Origin: Elusimicrobiaceae bacterium
GTDB lineage: Bacteria; Elusimicrobiota; Elusimicrobia; Elusimicrobiales; Elusimicrobiaceae
Direction: 5' to 3'
NCBI GenBank assembly: GCA_017501565.1
Contig: JAFVWP010000101.1
Location: 26,235 to 90,234 of the forward strand
Length of the DNA: 64,000 nucleotides
Below are positions 40,703-49,241 of the stretch, one piece after another. The position numbers were made by a program, and so were the translations under genes. The notes beneath the pieces were generated by a model. It did not search any database. It was not told the origin of the DNA and saw only the letters and a list, made by a program, of their open reading frames with translations. Positions within the stretch are counted from its first letter, which is position 1, and each line of letters begins with the position of its first letter.

Positions 40703-40861
40703 AGACGGCTTTGTCAGGTTCCTACTTTGTGTAGGGTAAGTCCGAAAGCGGTCTGCATCGGAAAACTCTTCTTTTTTGGGGTATAAAAAATTTCCGGTGC
40801 TGTAAAAGCTTCCATTGAACGCGGATTGTGACCGTGGAAAACCTTGGAAGCTTTTTTGTGG
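40703..40861 (+). ncRNA. Structured non-coding RNA, about 160 nt, unidentified
   Basis: Between its own promoter and a terminator-type hairpin I can draw three helices. One is AGACGGCTTT with AAAGCGGTCT (one G-G mismatch), enclosing CCTAC-TTTGT-GTAGG. The second is GCATCGGAAA with TTTCCGGTGC. The last is AAGCTTCC with GGAAGCTT, enclosing CGCGG/CCGTG and ending in six T. An alternative rod pairing the 5' and 3' regions (AGGTT with AACCT, GCGGTC with GACCGT) is also possible and would recall 6S RNA. No SRP, tmRNA, RNase P or known riboswitch core is evident. It could also be an attenuator for the glycosyltransferase 46 bp downstream. Confidence 0.6.
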
Positions 40862-40907
40862 CTTTTTTAGCATAAAAACCCCAATATAACTTTGCTATAA
40901 TAAGTAC

Positions 40908-42011
40908 ATGAAAATTTTGTATGTCATTACTTCTACGGAAATGGGCGGTGCCGAGACGGCATTACGCTGCTTGGCCTGTTATGCCAAAGAGAAAGGCCAT
41001 GAAGTAAAGATTATTTGTTTAAAAGAGCTTGGCTCCGTCGGAAAAAACATCAGAGCACGAGGCTTGGATATTGTTTCTTTTTGTTTAAAAGGCAAATTAA
41101 ATCCTTATCAAAATATGGGTGTGTTGGCACGTTTGATAGGAGAAATACAAAATTTTAATCCTTCCGTCGTACATGCCATGTTGTTTAGGGCCATAGAGCT
41201 GTGTCGTTTGGCCAAAAGAAGAACAAATTTTAAATTAATCACTACGCCGCATTATGATTTGTCTAAAAAGAATTATTTTTTGCGTATTTTGGACCGCGCT
41301 CTAAAAGATGCCGACGATGTGAGTGTAGCAGAATCTAATTATGTTCATCTTTTTTTAAAGGAAAAACAAAAATATAATAAAGCGAAACTCCGCTATATTC
41401 CCAATAGTGTTAATACCGATGTTTTTATTCCTAATAAAGATCTAGCCCGCAAAGAGCGTGAAAAATTAGGTTTTTCTGCCCAAGACACCCTTTTTATTTG
41501 TGTAGCGCGTCTTTCTGCAGAAAAAAATCATCAAACTTTATTAAAAAGTTTCGCAGCCGTAAAGGCCAAAAATCCGAAAATGGGGTTAATCTTAGTAGGG
41601 GACGGCCCGGAAAACGCGAAATTAAAGGAATTTGTGTATTTGCACCATTTGGAAAAAGATGTTTGTTTTGCGGGAGAAGTTAGCAATGTTTATCCTTTTT
41701 TGCTAGCTTCTGATATTTTTGTTTTGCCTTCCTTAGAAGAGAGTTTGCCTATTTCTTTGTTAGAATCCTGCTCTTGTGCATTACCGGCAATTGTTAGTAA
41801 AGTTGGCGATATGCCTCAAGTGGTAGAACATGGCAAAAGTGGTTTTGTTTTTAATGGAGAAGATTCTCTTTTATTAAGTGTATTAATGGCAGAATTATCA
41901 GAAAACAAAAATCTTCGCCAAGAAATGGGTCTTTCTGCCAGAAACAGAATTAAAAAATATTATTCTTGTTCTGAAGAAAAATATTTGGAACTTTATCAAA
42001 AAATTCAATAG
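40908..42011 (+). CDS. Glycosyltransferase family 4
   Basis: A 367-aa GT-B fold enzyme. N-terminal domain: MGGAETALRCLACYAKEKGHEV. C-terminal domain: FICVARLSAEKNHQTLLKSFA, then LVGDGPENAKL, then the E-x7-E motif in PSLEESLPISLLE. It should transfer a sugar from a nucleotide donor to a cell-surface glycan or lipid; donor and acceptor are not predictable. Its stop codon overlaps the first base of a parS site. Confidence 0.88.
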   Translation: MKILYVITSTEMGGAETALRCLACYAKEKGHEVKIICLKELGSVGKNIRARGLDIVSFCLKGKLNPYQNMGVLARLIGEIQNFNPSVVHAMLFRAIELCRLAKRRTNFKLITTPHYDLSKKNYFLRILDRALKDADDVSVAESNYVHLFLKEKQKYNKAKLRYIPNSVNTDVFIPNKDLARKEREKLGFSAQDTLFICVARLSAEKNHQTLLKSFAAVKAKNPKMGLILVGDGPENAKLKEFVYLHHLEKDVCFAGEVSNVYPFLLASDIFVLPSLEESLPISLLESCSCALPAIVSKVGDMPQVVEHGKSGFVFNGEDSLLLSVLMAELSENKNLRQEMGLSARNRIKKYYSCSEEKYLELYQKIQ

Positions 42012-42026
42012 TTTTCACGTGAAAAC
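42011..42026. promoter_or_regulatory. parS site 1
   Basis: GTTTTCACGTGAAAAC, a perfect 16-bp palindrome with the TTTCACGTGAAA core of bacterial parS. It lies between the glycosyltransferase and lepB genes and its first G is the end of a stop codon. ParB is encoded 2 kb away. Confidence 0.9.
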
Positions 42027-42037
42027 CGGGAGTTTTT

Positions 42038-43018
42038 ATGGAACAAAGGCTTTTTATTGCAGCGTGTATTATGTATGTTTTCTCTTGGATAAGCAAACGT
42101 TTTTTATTAAATAAGCGTTTGGATACTCCTTTTAAATTTTCTTTGTGGCATGGCTCTTTTCTGCTTTTGATTTTATCTTGTGCTTATTTTGTAATTAATT
42201 TTGTTATTAGCAGCAGTTCTCAAATTCCTTTTTCGGATAATGGTTTTTCTTTTAAAAAATTATTAGTCTGGTTGTTTTTGGTGGGAAGTATTATTTATGG
42301 TTTCTTTTCTGCTAAAAAGAAAACACCGGAAGGGCAAAAGGCTCTTATTAAATCTGATTTAGATTGGTCTAATACTATTTATTTTGCGGGATTTACAGCT
42401 TCTATTGTAATGTTCTTTTTTATCCAAGCTTTTAAAATTCCTTCCGCTTCCATGCAAAATACTTTATTAATTGGAGATCATTTATTTGTAAACAAAGCTG
42501 CTTACGGCTTTCGTATCCCTTTTACCCAAGTCCGGTTTATGGAATTTAATAAGATAAAGAAAGGAGATATTATTGTTTTTACTTTTCCTGCCAAAACAAA
42601 AGACCAGGAAAATTGCGGTGGTTATCAATATGGGCGTGATTATGTAAAGCGTGTAGTAGGTATGCCGGGGGATAAAATAGAAGTAAAAAATGCCGTTCTA
42701 TATGTAAATGACCAAGAAATCCCATCACAAGGCTATGATATTTATAAAGATATTATCCGCTTTAAAGAAGATAGAAAATTGTCTCAAGATGTTTATCAAA
42801 TTCTTTGGGAAGATGGAAAATTAGAGCATGAATTTGGTTTTGTTCTTCGTGATGACTTTGGCCCGGTTATTGTCCCACAAGATAGTTATTTTGCTATGGG
42901 CGATAATAGAGATGATTCTTGCGACTCCCGTTTTTGGGGTCCTGTGCCGCGCAAAAATATTAAAGGAACGGCTTGGTTTATCCACTGGCCTTTAAATAGA
43001 ATAAGAATTATTAAATAA
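42038..43018 (+). CDS. lepB: Signal peptidase I
   Basis: A 326-aa membrane protease that removes signal peptides in the periplasm. The catalytic Ser138 is in FKIPSASMQ and the Lys is in GRDYVKRVVGMPGD. The C-terminal box GDNRDDSCDSRFWGPVP is complete. An N-terminal region of about 110 residues adds three hydrophobic segments before the usual anchor, so the protein is longer than minimal SPases. CGGGAG precedes the ATG. Confidence 0.94.
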   Translation: MEQRLFIAACIMYVFSWISKRFLLNKRLDTPFKFSLWHGSFLLLILSCAYFVINFVISSSSQIPFSDNGFSFKKLLVWLFLVGSIIYGFFSAKKKTPEGQKALIKSDLDWSNTIYFAGFTASIVMFFFIQAFKIPSASMQNTLLIGDHLFVNKAAYGFRIPFTQVRFMEFNKIKKGDIIVFTFPAKTKDQENCGGYQYGRDYVKRVVGMPGDKIEVKNAVLYVNDQEIPSQGYDIYKDIIRFKEDRKLSQDVYQILWEDGKLEHEFGFVLRDDFGPVIVPQDSYFAMGDNRDDSCDSRFWGPVPRKNIKGTAWFIHWPLNRIRIIK

Positions 43019-43021
43019 GTT

Positions 43022-43054
43022 TTTATATAGGGAAAATATTTTTCCCTATATAAA
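43022..43054. repeat. 33-bp perfect AT-rich palindrome
   Basis: Two 15-bp arms (left arm TTTATATAGGGAAAA) around a 3-nt centre. It begins 4 bp after lepB and ends 1 bp before a DnaA box. No T run follows the stem, so it is not a standard terminator, though it could protect the lepB mRNA end. Its location suggests a role in the origin/parS region. Confidence 0.7.
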
Positions 43055-43055
43055 G

Positions 43056-43074
43056 TTATCCACAATTATCAACA
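43056..43074 (+). promoter_or_regulatory. Pair of DnaA boxes upstream of parA
   Basis: A perfect TTATCCACA (43056-43064) and TTATCAACA (43066-43074) lie in the same orientation, 10 bp apart, one helical turn. They sit between the palindrome at 43022 and two parS sites. Confidence 0.75.
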
Positions 43075-43100
43075 GGTTTTGTTTATGCAAAGCCTGTTTT

Positions 43101-43116
43101 GTTTTCACGTGAAAAC
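43101..43116. promoter_or_regulatory. parS site 2
   Basis: A second perfect GTTTTCACGTGAAAAC, 104 bp upstream of the parA start. It may also place ParB near the parAB promoter. Confidence 0.92.
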
Positions 43117-43134
43117 AAAAGAAAATAAGTGCAA

Positions 43135-43150
43135 GTTTTCACGTGAAAAC
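43135..43150. promoter_or_regulatory. parS site 3
   Basis: A third perfect copy of the 16-bp palindrome, 18 bp past site 2 and 55 bp upstream of parA. Sites 2 and 3 are about three helical turns apart (34 bp start to start). Confidence 0.92.
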
Positions 43151-43204
43151 TTATACCTTGCTTTTCTGCTTCAATTTTGATTTAATATTTTTACGGAGGA
43201 TTTT

Positions 43205-44038
43205 ATGGGTGAAATAGTTGCAATTGCAAACCAAAAAGGCGGCGTGGGTAAAACTACTACCGCTATTAACTTAGCTTATGCTTTAGCCCACTTGGACCAG
43301 GAAGTACTATTGGTGGACTTTGACCCCCAAGGTAATGCCGGCTCCGGTTTGGGTGTTTTTTTGGAAGACGGAGAAAAATCTGTTTACCATTTATTAACCA
43401 AGAATGCTTCTTTTGAAGAAGTAATTCGTCAAACATCTAACGAAATGTTAGATGTTATCCCTACCTGTAAGCATTTGGCGGGAGCGGAAGTGGAACTTGT
43501 AAATATCCGCGGACGTGAAAATATGCTCAAAGAAGCCTTGGCTCCTTTGCGCAAAATGTATAAATACATTATTATAGATTGTCCCCCTTCTTTGGGTTTG
43601 CTTACCTTAAATGCGTTAATGGCTGCTGATAGCGTTATTACTCCTGTGCAGTGCGAATATTATGCCATGGCCGGTTTAGCACAATTTATGGGAACAATTG
43701 AAAAAATCAATAAATTTCTCCACCCCAATTTGAAGATGGACGGCGGACTTTTAACGATGTTTGATACCCGTATGAATCTTTCCAGAGAAGTCCGCTCCCA
43801 AGTCAGCAATTATTTTGGCGAAAAGGTTTATAAAACCCCTATTCCGCGCAATATCCGTTTGGCGGAAGCCCCCAGCTTTGGTCAATCTATTTTTGATTAT
43901 GAGCCTTCCTGCCGCGGAGCCAATGCCTATATTCAATTAGCCATAGAATTTATGGCGCGCCGCGGAGCCAATATGGAAGAGTTCGTCGGTGAAAATGCGG
44001 CAAACGCAGAATCTTTTAACTACGATTTCGGAGGTTGA
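43205..44038 (+). CDS. parA: Chromosome-partitioning ATPase ParA
   Basis: A 277-aa Walker-type ATPase. The deviant Walker A KGGVGKTTT spans 11-19, DFDPQGNAGSGLGV follows, and DCPPSLGLLTLNAL is the Walker B region. It moves ParB-parS complexes during chromosome segregation. GGAGG precedes the ATG. It has a C-terminal extension (MEEFVGENAANAESFNYDFGG) beyond the ATPase core. Confidence 0.96.
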   Translation: MGEIVAIANQKGGVGKTTTAINLAYALAHLDQEVLLVDFDPQGNAGSGLGVFLEDGEKSVYHLLTKNASFEEVIRQTSNEMLDVIPTCKHLAGAEVELVNIRGRENMLKEALAPLRKMYKYIIIDCPPSLGLLTLNALMAADSVITPVQCEYYAMAGLAQFMGTIEKINKFLHPNLKMDGGLLTMFDTRMNLSREVRSQVSNYFGEKVYKTPIPRNIRLAEAPSFGQSIFDYEPSCRGANAYIQLAIEFMARRGANMEEFVGENAANAESFNYDFGG

Positions 44039-44041
44039 TAA

Positions 44042-44932
44042 ATGTCCAGACAAGCATTAGGCAAAGGTTTAGATGCTTTGCTAAAACAAACACAAGAAGT
44101 ATTAAATACCCCTACGGAGAGTCTTCAGGCTCCGGCAGGATCTTCAGTACAAAAAATAGCTTTGGATAAGATTATTCCCAACCGCTATCAGCCCCGCCGC
44201 GTTTTTGATGAAGAAAAACTGCAAGAATTAGCCCAATCTATCCAAGAGCATGGTTTGACCCAACCTATTGTGGCTGTCTATGATGCCGGTTTAGATAAAT
44301 ATGAAATTGTAGTGGGGGAACGCCGTTTTCGTGCCAGCCAATTGGCCGGCCTTACGGAAATAGATGTTTTGGTCCATAAAGCCTTAACAGATAAACAAAT
44401 GTGTGCTTTGGCTTTAATTGAAAATATCCAACGCGAAGATTTAAACCCGATAGAAACCGCTTTAGGGTATCGTAATTTGATGAATAAATTTGAAATATCC
44501 CAAACGGATTTGGCCGGATATTGCGGTAAATCCAAAGCCGCGGTTTCTAACTCTTTGCGCTTGTTGGACTTACCCGAACATATCCAAGACGCTTTGCAAG
44601 ACGGCACCATCAGTGAAGGGCATGGTCGTGCTCTTTTGATGTTAACCGACAATACAAAAAAAGAAATTTTATTTCAACGAATGAAGAAAAGCAAAATTTC
44701 TGTCCGCCAGGCAGAAGAAGCGGCCCGCGCTTTATTGATGCCTTCCGGCAAAGAAAAATTGCCCAAACCGCCGGAAGTTTCTTCTTTTGAAAATGACCTG
44801 CAAGCGGCATTAGGCACCAAGGTAGAAGTGCGCTACGGCAAAAAGATGTCTAAAGGTTCTTTGATTATCCAATATAATTCTTTGGAAGAGTTGGATAACA
44901 TTGCTAGCCGTTTGAAAAATAAATTGTTATAA
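44042..44932 (+). CDS. parB: Chromosome-partitioning protein ParB
   Basis: A 296-aa DNA-binding CTPase. GKGLDALL at the N-terminus, then the nuclease-like domain with the CTP box region (VVGERRFRASQLAG and ALIENIQREDLNPIE). A helix-turn-helix (QTDLAGYCGKSKAAVSNSLRLLDLP) and a C-terminal dimer domain follow. It binds the four parS-like sites around it. It follows parA by 3 nt. Confidence 0.96.
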   Translation: MSRQALGKGLDALLKQTQEVLNTPTESLQAPAGSSVQKIALDKIIPNRYQPRRVFDEEKLQELAQSIQEHGLTQPIVAVYDAGLDKYEIVVGERRFRASQLAGLTEIDVLVHKALTDKQMCALALIENIQREDLNPIETALGYRNLMNKFEISQTDLAGYCGKSKAAVSNSLRLLDLPEHIQDALQDGTISEGHGRALLMLTDNTKKEILFQRMKKSKISVRQAEEAARALLMPSGKEKLPKPPEVSSFENDLQAALGTKVEVRYGKKMSKGSLIIQYNSLEELDNIASRLKNKLL

Positions 44933-44947
44933 AGATTCAAATATTTG

Positions 44948-44982
44948 AAAAAGCGGATTCAATAAAGAATCCGCTTTTTTTG
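44948..44982 (+). terminator. Terminator of parAB
   Basis: Stem AAGCGGATTC/GAATCCGCTT with a 6-nt loop and a T run begins 16 bp past the parB stop. Confidence 0.9.
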
Positions 44983-44995
44983 ATGCTTTTCAAAA

Positions 44996-45011
44996 GTTTT
45001 CATGTGAAAAC
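44996..45011. promoter_or_regulatory. parS site 4 (one mismatch)
   Basis: GTTTTCATGTGAAAAC differs from the three other copies only by T for C in the central CACGTG. It lies just after the parAB terminator. Confidence 0.75.
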
Positions 45012-45136
45012 TCTATCTGCTTTTATGAAAATATCTTAAAAATGATTTCTTTTAAGCAAAAAGCCTTCTTTCTGGCGTTTTTGTTGATTTTGCAACACTT
45101 ATCCTGTTTTCTTATTAAAAACCTTTAAAAAGTGTA

Positions 45137-45191
45137 TTTTCGTGAAAAATTTATTTTCTCCGACGAGAAATTAAAACAAATTTTACGAAAA
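45137..45191. repeat. Nested AT-rich inverted repeat
   Basis: Outer arms TTTTCGT...ACGAAAA, extended by an A/T stretch with one extra base, enclose an inner hairpin TTTCTC-CGAC-GAGAAA (45155-45170). Both share the same centre near 45163. It is not followed by a terminator-like T run. Confidence 0.55.
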
Positions 45192-45261
45192 AAACATTTA
45201 TTATATCAAATAGCCTGTTTTTTATCGCTAAAAGTTAGTTTTCCTAATATCTAATAAAAAA

Positions 45262-46383
45262 TTATTTTTGATAAAAAGAAGCAATGCTTTCACAAACGCG
45301 GGCAACTTCGTTTTCCGTTAATTCCGGAAACATGGGGATAGATAAAACTTCGCGGCAGGCTTTTTCGGTCTGCGGGAAATCTTGCGGTTTATATTTTAAA
45401 TGTTTATAGGCCGGTTGGCGGTACAAAGGTACCGGATAATAAACGGCTGTGCCGATGCCTTGAGCTTTAAGATATTCTTGCAACTCATCTCTTCTTTCGG
45501 CGCGTATGGTATAAGTATAATACGCGTGAGAAAATCCGTTAGGGGGCGTCGGCGGAAGCGCAACAGGCAAGCCTTGCAACCCTTCTGCATAAAGCGCGGC
45601 TATTTTTTTACGGGCTTCGGTCCAATGGGGCAAGTGTTGCGTTTTTACACGTAAAATGGCGGCTTGCACTTCGTCCATACGCAGAGAGGACCCTTCAAAC
45701 TCATATTCGTAATGAGCCTCTTTTACCCGTCCGCCTTGCCGTAAACTTCGGCACTTTGCGGCAATATCTGCGTCGTTGGTTGTAATCGCACCGGCATCTC
45801 CGCACGCGCCTAAATTTTTGCTTGGGTAAAAACTAAAAGCCCCCGCATCGCCGATACCACCTACTTTTACGCCGTCAGCCATCGCCAAATGCGCTTGGGC
45901 GCAATCTTCTATAACCTTTAGATTGTGGTCGTTGGCAATGCGCATAATGGCTGCCATATCGGCGGGGTATCCGTATAAATGCACCGGTAAAATGGCTTTT
46001 GTTTTTTTAGTGATTTTCCTTTCAATATCTTGTGCCGAGATATTAAATGTATGCGGGTCTATATCGGCAAAAACAAATTTTGCCCCCGTTAAAGAAATGG
46101 AAGTAGTGGTCGCAATAAAAGTAAAAGGGGTGGTGATTACTTCATCTCCTTCTTGTATCCCGGCGGCGGATAATGCAATTTGTAAAGCACTTGCCCCCGA
46201 AGAACAAGAGATACAATATTTAACACCGATTAATTCGGCAAAAGTTTCTTCAAATTTCTCTGTCTGTGGCCCCAATAACCAACGCATGGAATTAAGCGCA
46301 TCCAGCGCCGCGGCATTTAATTGCGTGCGCAAGGCCTGATGCTGTTTTTGCAAATCAAACAAGGGAATGGGGGGCAAAGACAT
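45262..46383 (-). CDS. DegT/DnrJ/EryC1/StrS family aminotransferase
   Basis: A 373-aa PLP sugar aminotransferase. The PLP lysine lies in [16 protein letters not shown], and [33 protein letters not shown] near the N-terminus is typical. These enzymes transaminate nucleotide-linked keto sugars for surface polysaccharides. The exact sugar is not predictable; the closest textbook types act on UDP- or dTDP-4-keto sugars. It is followed toward the left by the parS/terminator region and stands 14 nt downstream of mgtC. Confidence 0.88.
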   Translation of the reverse strand: MSLPPIPLFDLQKQHQALRTQLNAAALDALNSMRWLLGPQTEKFEETFAELIGVKYCISCSSGASALQIALSAAGIQEGDEVITTPFTFIATTTSISLTGAKFVFADIDPHTFNISAQDIERKITKKTKAILPVHLYGYPADMAAIMRIANDHNLKVIEDCAQAHLAMADGVKVGGIGDAGAFSFYPSKNLGACGDAGAITTNDADIAAKCRSLRQGGRVKEAHYEYEFEGSSLRMDEVQAAILRVKTQHLPHWTEARKKIAALYAEGLQGLPVALPPTPPNGFSHAYYTYTIRAERRDELQEYLKAQGIGTAVYYPVPLYRQPAYKHLKYKPQDFPQTEKACREVLSIPMFPELTENEVARVCESIASFYQK

Positions 46384-46397
46384 AGACGGAAAAACTC

Positions 46398-47027
46398 CTA
46401 TTTATACAGGCTGTATACTTCGGGCATTTCCAATAATTCTTTGGTTAAATTTTGAAATTCGTGCCCGGTAAAAGTAGCGACGATGGATACATTAAAATGT
46501 CCGTCGTGCTTAGATACTTCCTGTTTTAAAATTTGCACATTTTGGTCTTCAATGGCTTTGCGGATTTGGTCCACCACTTTCCATTGGGGTTGGCAAGTGA
46601 GATAAAAAGTATCGTAGCGGCGCAGTTTTTCCACCAAACCTAACGTACGGCGTACGCCGAGCTGCATGAGCAATACAATCCCACACGCACCGGCAGCCAA
46701 TAAATATTGCCCAAATCCTACCGCCATACCGATTGCCGCCACCAACCATACCGCCGCGGCGGTGGTCAGGCCGGAAACTTTATTCCCTTCGCGCAAAATG
46801 GCTCCTGCACCCAAAAAACCTACGCCGGACACTATTTGTGCGGCGATACGTCCGGGGTCTCCGCCCATTTGTGCCATGTATAAAGACAAAATGGTAAATA
46901 AAGTAGCCCCGACACAAATAATAGAGTTGGTGGCATAGCCGGCGGGTTTGTCGTTGTATTGGCGTTCTAATCCCATAACACCGCCCAACACCAACGAAAG
47001 TACAATTTTTACAATAAGATCTTCCAT
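46398..47027 (-). CDS. MgtC/SapB family membrane protein
   Basis: A 209-aa protein with four to five N-terminal helices ([34 protein letters not shown], then [35 protein letters not shown]). A C-terminal ACT-like soluble domain begins near 135. MgtC inhibits the bacterial ATP synthase and supports growth at low Mg2+ in Salmonella. Whether this holds here is unknown; many SapB-type members are not virulence factors. Confidence 0.88.
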   Translation of the reverse strand: MEDLIVKIVLSLVLGGVMGLERQYNDKPAGYATNSIICVGATLFTILSLYMAQMGGDPGRIAAQIVSGVGFLGAGAILREGNKVSGLTTAAAVWLVAAIGMAVGFGQYLLAAGACGIVLLMQLGVRRTLGLVEKLRRYDTFYLTCQPQWKVVDQIRKAIEDQNVQILKQEVSKHDGHFNVSIVATFTGHEFQNLTKELLEMPEVYSLYK

Positions 47028-47155
47028 AGTGCTTTTCCTATATTTTTAGTATGAATTTGTTTTAGCGGAACAGGGTTTGTAAAAACCCTACGAATATATT
47101 TTAATGAATAAACGAAAATTTTTCCAGCGGAAAAACAGATTAGTTTTTTGTCCAA

Positions 47156-47186
47156 TAAAAAAGCCGCCCTTACAGGCGGCTTTTTG
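47156..47186 (-). terminator. Terminator of the barrel gene at 47.2 kb
   Basis: AAAAAGCCGCC/GGCGGCTTTTT with a 6-nt loop lies 14 bp past the stop of the minus-strand gene. A and T tracts on both sides make it bidirectional. Confidence 0.88.
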
Positions 47187-47199
47187 AGAAGAAAATAAA

Positions 47200-47859
47200 T
47201 TAGAATTTTACACCCAATTTGAGCATAATCGTCCAATATTTATATTCATCTTCGTTAAAGCGGCTTTTCATATCGCTGCGCAAACCGACCCAATTATAGC
47301 GGCCTTCCGCACCGAATACAACACTTTCGTCAATGTCAAATTCCAACCCGGCACCCAACATCCACGCAAAGTCTAAGCTGTCGTAGGTTTCGGAAGAATC
47401 CGTGGCTTTATTTTTTTCTCTGGCGTACATATAGCCCGCACCCAAACCGGCCGTACCATACAGGCGGGTCATGGATTTGGGGAACAAGTATGCGCGGGTG
47501 GTGATCAACCCGGTACCGACGCCGGAGCGGTAATTTACCAAATCACTGCCGGTGGTGGTAAAATCTTCACCTTTGGAAAAGCCGGTATAGTTGCCGTCCA
47601 AACCCAAGGTCAACCAAGGCATAATGTTACGCACAAAAGCAATGCCGGCGGTAAAACCGGTATCACCGATTTCCAATTTTTGTCCGTTTTCATGCCATTC
47701 TTTGTCGGGCAAGGCCACCCCGCCGAAAAATTCTACGCGGGTGGTGTTGGTATGCAAGCCGTATCTAAGGCTTTCATCTTCGTATTGGCAGCGGGCATAT
47801 TGGGCTGCGTACAAAGCGGGGGTGCATAAAAGCAACGCCAAAACTAATAATTTTTTCAT
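47200..47859 (-). CDS. Outer-membrane beta-barrel protein (OmpA-like/OprF N-domain type)
   Basis: A 219-aa protein with a signal peptide (1-18, ALYA). Eight or so amphipathic strands follow, with GLDGNYTGFSKG and AGLEFDIDESVVFGAEGRYNW, and a C-terminal strand ends in Phe (LKLGVKF). This is the small-barrel fold of the OmpA transmembrane domain. No peptidoglycan-binding domain follows. Function unknown. AGGAGCG precedes the ATG. Confidence 0.78.
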   Translation of the reverse strand: MKKLLVLALLLCTPALYAAQYARCQYEDESLRYGLHTNTTRVEFFGGVALPDKEWHENGQKLEIGDTGFTAGIAFVRNIMPWLTLGLDGNYTGFSKGEDFTTTGSDLVNYRSGVGTGLITTRAYLFPKSMTRLYGTAGLGAGYMYAREKNKATDSSETYDSLDFAWMLGAGLEFDIDESVVFGAEGRYNWVGLRSDMKSRFNEDEYKYWTIMLKLGVKF

Positions 47860-47893
47860 AACGCTCCTTTTGGGGTAAAACTACTCCTATATT

Positions 47894-48490
47894 TTAATTT
47901 TTTGGGCCGTTTTTTACAACTATTAATTGCGGGTGGGGGTCTTCAAATTTCCCGGCAGAAACTTCGTCTAAAATAGATTTCCATTGTCCGCGCGCTTTTA
48001 AAATTTGTTCGCAAATATCACGCACAGCCCCTTCCCCGCCTTTTTTGGGGGAAGTATAAACAGCGACATCTTTTACTTCTTCTACGCCGTTGGCTACGCT
48101 TAGCGGCAGTCCGACTCTTTTTAATACGCCCAAATCGGTAATATCATCTCCGATAAATGCCGCTTCTTCGGGCCGTACGCCAAAGCGTTGGCAAGCATCG
48201 GCTAAAGCGGCGGGTTTATTGGATACATGATAATACAAAATATCCATGCCCAATAGTTTGGCCCATTCAGCCAACACCGGGGCTCCCCCGCGCGAAATAA
48301 TGCCCGTCCGCACGCCGCAAGCGCGCAAGAACATCATGCCCATTCCGTCTAAAGATTCAAAATTTTTAATCTCCAGGCGGTTTCCGTTGGCATCGGTAAA
48401 CCAACAGAGTTTGCTGTCGGTTAATACGCCGTCCACATCGGTTAATAATAATTTTAAATTTTTGGCTTTTTGAATAAACGATTCGTTCAT
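47894..48490 (-). CDS. kdsC: 3-deoxy-D-manno-octulosonate 8-phosphate phosphatase
   Basis: A 198-aa HAD phosphatase of Kdo synthesis. DVDGVLTD (18-25) carries the nucleophile Asp, RTGIISRGGAPVLAEWAKLLG is the second motif region and FIGDDITDLGVLKRVGLPLSVANG the last. The open frame continues upstream to 48730, but those 80 codons lie over the divergent lipoprotein gene and have no HAD similarity, so I take the ATG at 48490. A TATAAT lies only 7 nt before this ATG and no ribosome site is visible, which suggests a leaderless mRNA. Confidence 0.9.
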   Translation of the reverse strand: MNESFIQKAKNLKLLLTDVDGVLTDSKLCWFTDANGNRLEIKNFESLDGMGMMFLRACGVRTGIISRGGAPVLAEWAKLLGMDILYYHVSNKPAALADACQRFGVRPEEAAFIGDDITDLGVLKRVGLPLSVANGVEEVKDVAVYTSPKKGGEGAVRDICEQILKARGQWKSILDEVSAGKFEDPHPQLIVVKNGPKN

Positions 48491-48560
48491 AGTTTTTATT
48501 ATATCATTAATCTTACTTTTTGATAGGTGTCCAAGAGTATAAAAATTATATAATGAAAGA

Positions 48561-49241
48561 ATGAAGAGATTTTTGCTTTTTTTAGTGGCGTTTGTCTTCT
48601 TTGCGTGGGGTTGCACGCCCAAAAGCGTCATCAGCCAAACGTATGATTTTGACCAAATGAACCGCATCGGTATTATGGGTTTTGCTTCGCCGTACAATGG
48701 CTTCGGCGGGGTGGAAAATTTGTTTGCCAAATATCTGATTCAATCCGGTTTTAAGGTGGTAGAACGCGCCCAATTAGAGCAAATTTTACACGAACATAAT
48801 ATTTCCGTATCCGGGTATTTATCCCCGGCCACGACGCGCAAAATAGGCGAAATTTTGGGGGTGGACGTTTTGTTAATCGGAGAAGTAACGTCTTATACTC
48901 CTACGCGTACGGAATTGACGATGGTTTCTTCTCGCCGTAGCGAATCCCGCCCGGTGTATCGGCAAAATGTAATGCAATTGGCCGACGGCAGTTATGCCGC
49001 TTACACCCAGCAGGTGGGCACGCAATATTCGCACAGCAGCGAAGTGCGCCCCGCCGAATATACTATCAATGCCCAAGTGGGTGTGATTGCCAAGTTAGTA
49101 GATGTGGAAACGGCGGAAATTGTATGGATCGGCTCTTTAGACGAAGAAGGTGCCAGCGCTTTGGACGCGGCAGACTATATTGCACGCAGTTTGGTAAAAA
49201 GTTTTACCAAAGAATTGGCCAAACGCAGAGGAAACCCATGA
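48561..49241 (+). CDS. CsgG/LpoB-like lipoprotein
   Basis: A 226-aa lipoprotein (lipobox FAWGC, Cys18). The body resembles the CsgG/nucleotide-binding-like fold seen in envelope lipoproteins: FDQMNRIGIMGF, LIQSGFKVVERAQLEQILHEH, and IGEILGVDVLLIGEVTSYTP. Full CsgG forms a secretion pore for curli, but no other curli gene is present, so a general envelope role is more likely. TATAAT at 48549-48554 is 6 nt before the ATG and no ribosome site is clear, so the mRNA may be leaderless. Confidence 0.75.
   Translation: MKRFLLFLVAFVFFAWGCTPKSVISQTYDFDQMNRIGIMGFASPYNGFGGVENLFAKYLIQSGFKVVERAQLEQILHEHNISVSGYLSPATTRKIGEILGVDVLLIGEVTSYTPTRTELTMVSSRRSESRPVYRQNVMQLADGSYAAYTQQVGTQYSHSSEVRPAEYTINAQVGVIAKLVDVETAEIVWIGSLDEEGASALDAADYIARSLVKSFTKELAKRRGNP

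Larger units (their letters stand above)
44933..45261. other. Intergenic region after parB
   Basis: This AT-rich stretch holds the parAB terminator, parS site 4 and a nested inverted repeat near 45137-45191, each listed separately. I see no credible gene in it. Confidence 0.6.

Noticed and set aside
40703..40861. Identification as SRP RNA, 6S RNA or a known riboswitch
   Set aside because: The SRP GGAAG-type tetraloop region and known riboswitch cores are not seen. The 6S-like rod is only one of two possible folds, so I left the RNA unnamed.
48491..48730. N-terminal extension of kdsC
   Set aside because: The 80 extra codons overlap the divergent lipoprotein gene, lack homology to HAD phosphatases and start without a ribosome site.
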